From: PGYR01 sp041595255
GTDB lineage: Bacteria; Bacteroidota; Ignavibacteria; Kapaibacteriales; UBA2268
NCBI GenBank assembly: GCA_041595255.1
Contig: JBFHKR010000031.1
Coordinates: 1 to 23,421, forward strand
Direction of reading: 5' to 3'
Length of the DNA stretch: 23,421 nucleotides
Positions 23,074 to 23,421 of this stretch are shown piece by piece. Under the pieces are notes generated by a model. It saw nothing but the letters and a program-made list of their open reading frames with translations, was not told where the DNA came from and made no database searches. Position 1 is the first letter of the stretch. The number at the start of each line of letters is the position of its first letter. Position numbers and translations under genes: made by a program.

Positions 23074-23421
23074 ATGAAAATAATTAATATTGCCTTCTTT
23101 GCTTCACACGGTGGATCAAATTTTCAATCGATAGTCGAAAATATACGTAGCGGTTATATCAATGCAAATGCCGCTCTATTGATTTCTAATAATTCGGATT
23201 GTTATGCTTTCGAAAGGGCAAAGAGCCTTGGTGTGCCATATAAGCACATTAGTTCAGCGCAATTCGATAACTCTATTGAGTTTCATAATGCACTTTTGGA
23301 CTTGCTCGAAGAGTATAAGATAGATTTAATTGTATTAGCGGGCTATATGAGAAAAATTCCATTTCCCATTATTCAAAAGTATAATAACAAGATATTAAAT
23401 ATTCATCCTGCACTATTACCA
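23074..23421 (+). CDS. purN: Phosphoribosylglycinamide formyltransferase PurN (5' part)
   Basis: The first 116 codons are in the window; the gene runs off the right edge. It has the substrate loop HGGSNFQSI (the family usually has SGxGSN), SNNSDCYAFERAKSLGVP, LIVLAGYMRKIPFPII and the catalytic segment NIHPALLP, with Asn and His of the active site. The catalytic Asp lies beyond the edge. The enzyme transfers a formyl group from 10-formyl-tetrahydrofolate to GAR in purine synthesis. It is divergent from rplS across 121 bp. The start ATG at 23074 matches the family N-terminus. Confidence 0.93.
   Translation, partial: MKIINIAFFASHGGSNFQSIVENIRSGYINANAALLISNNSDCYAFERAKSLGVPYKHISSAQFDNSIEFHNALLDLLEEYKIDLIVLAGYMRKIPFPIIQKYNNKILNIHPALLP

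Overview
The window is about two-thirds A+T and reads like a chromosome segment from a member of the Bacteroidota/Chlorobiota/Ignavibacteriota (FCB) group. The support is a type IX secretion-style C-terminal tail at the left edge, several promoters of the Bacteroidota form (TTG/TTTG, about 20 nt, TAnnTTTG), few Shine-Dalgarno sequences, and heavy use of ATA, AGA and AGT codons. I cannot name a genus. Most of the window is ordinary housekeeping. No tRNA, rRNA, CRISPR array, complete insertion sequence or integrase was seen.

Layout. 1-142: the end of a secreted-protein gene and its terminator. 251-1084 (-): a predicted outer-membrane protein. 1157-4398 (+): rsmB and an MsbA-like ABC exporter, 8 bp apart. 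4402-8802 (-): a cytosolic multi-PAS/GAF histidine kinase, a family 2 glycosyltransferase and a dCMP deaminase, tightly packed and probably one operon. 8929-10326 (+): a solitary phage-type terminase large subunit. 10327-11787: a short accessory patch with a nonsense-interrupted small gene, a VapBC-like toxin-antitoxin pair with its own promoter and a palindrome, a G/C-rich hairpin, and a second copy of the terminase 3' end. 11788-16490 (-): ychF, a thiamine-binding-like small protein, rmuC, a class I glutamine amidotransferase and a GT4-like glycosyltransferase, nearly without gaps. 16566-18068 (-): a membrane histidine kinase. 18130-21210 (+): nadC, ferritin, smpB and tyrS, probably one operon. 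21379-21894 (-): a lipoprotein. 21997-22512 (+): a TlpA-like thioredoxin. 22563-22952 (-): rplS. 23074 to the end (+): the start of purN.

The part most worth a second look is 8929-11798. The last 111 bp of the terminase gene recur 1,466 bp downstream at about 91% identity. Most of the changed codons are silent, and the second copy runs into the 3' end of the convergent glycosyltransferase gene. The toxin-antitoxin pair and the broken gene lie between the copies. This looks like a small island at the 3' end of a gene, or a remnant of a second terminase. No recombinase is present to decide between these. No clearly new multi-gene system was found.
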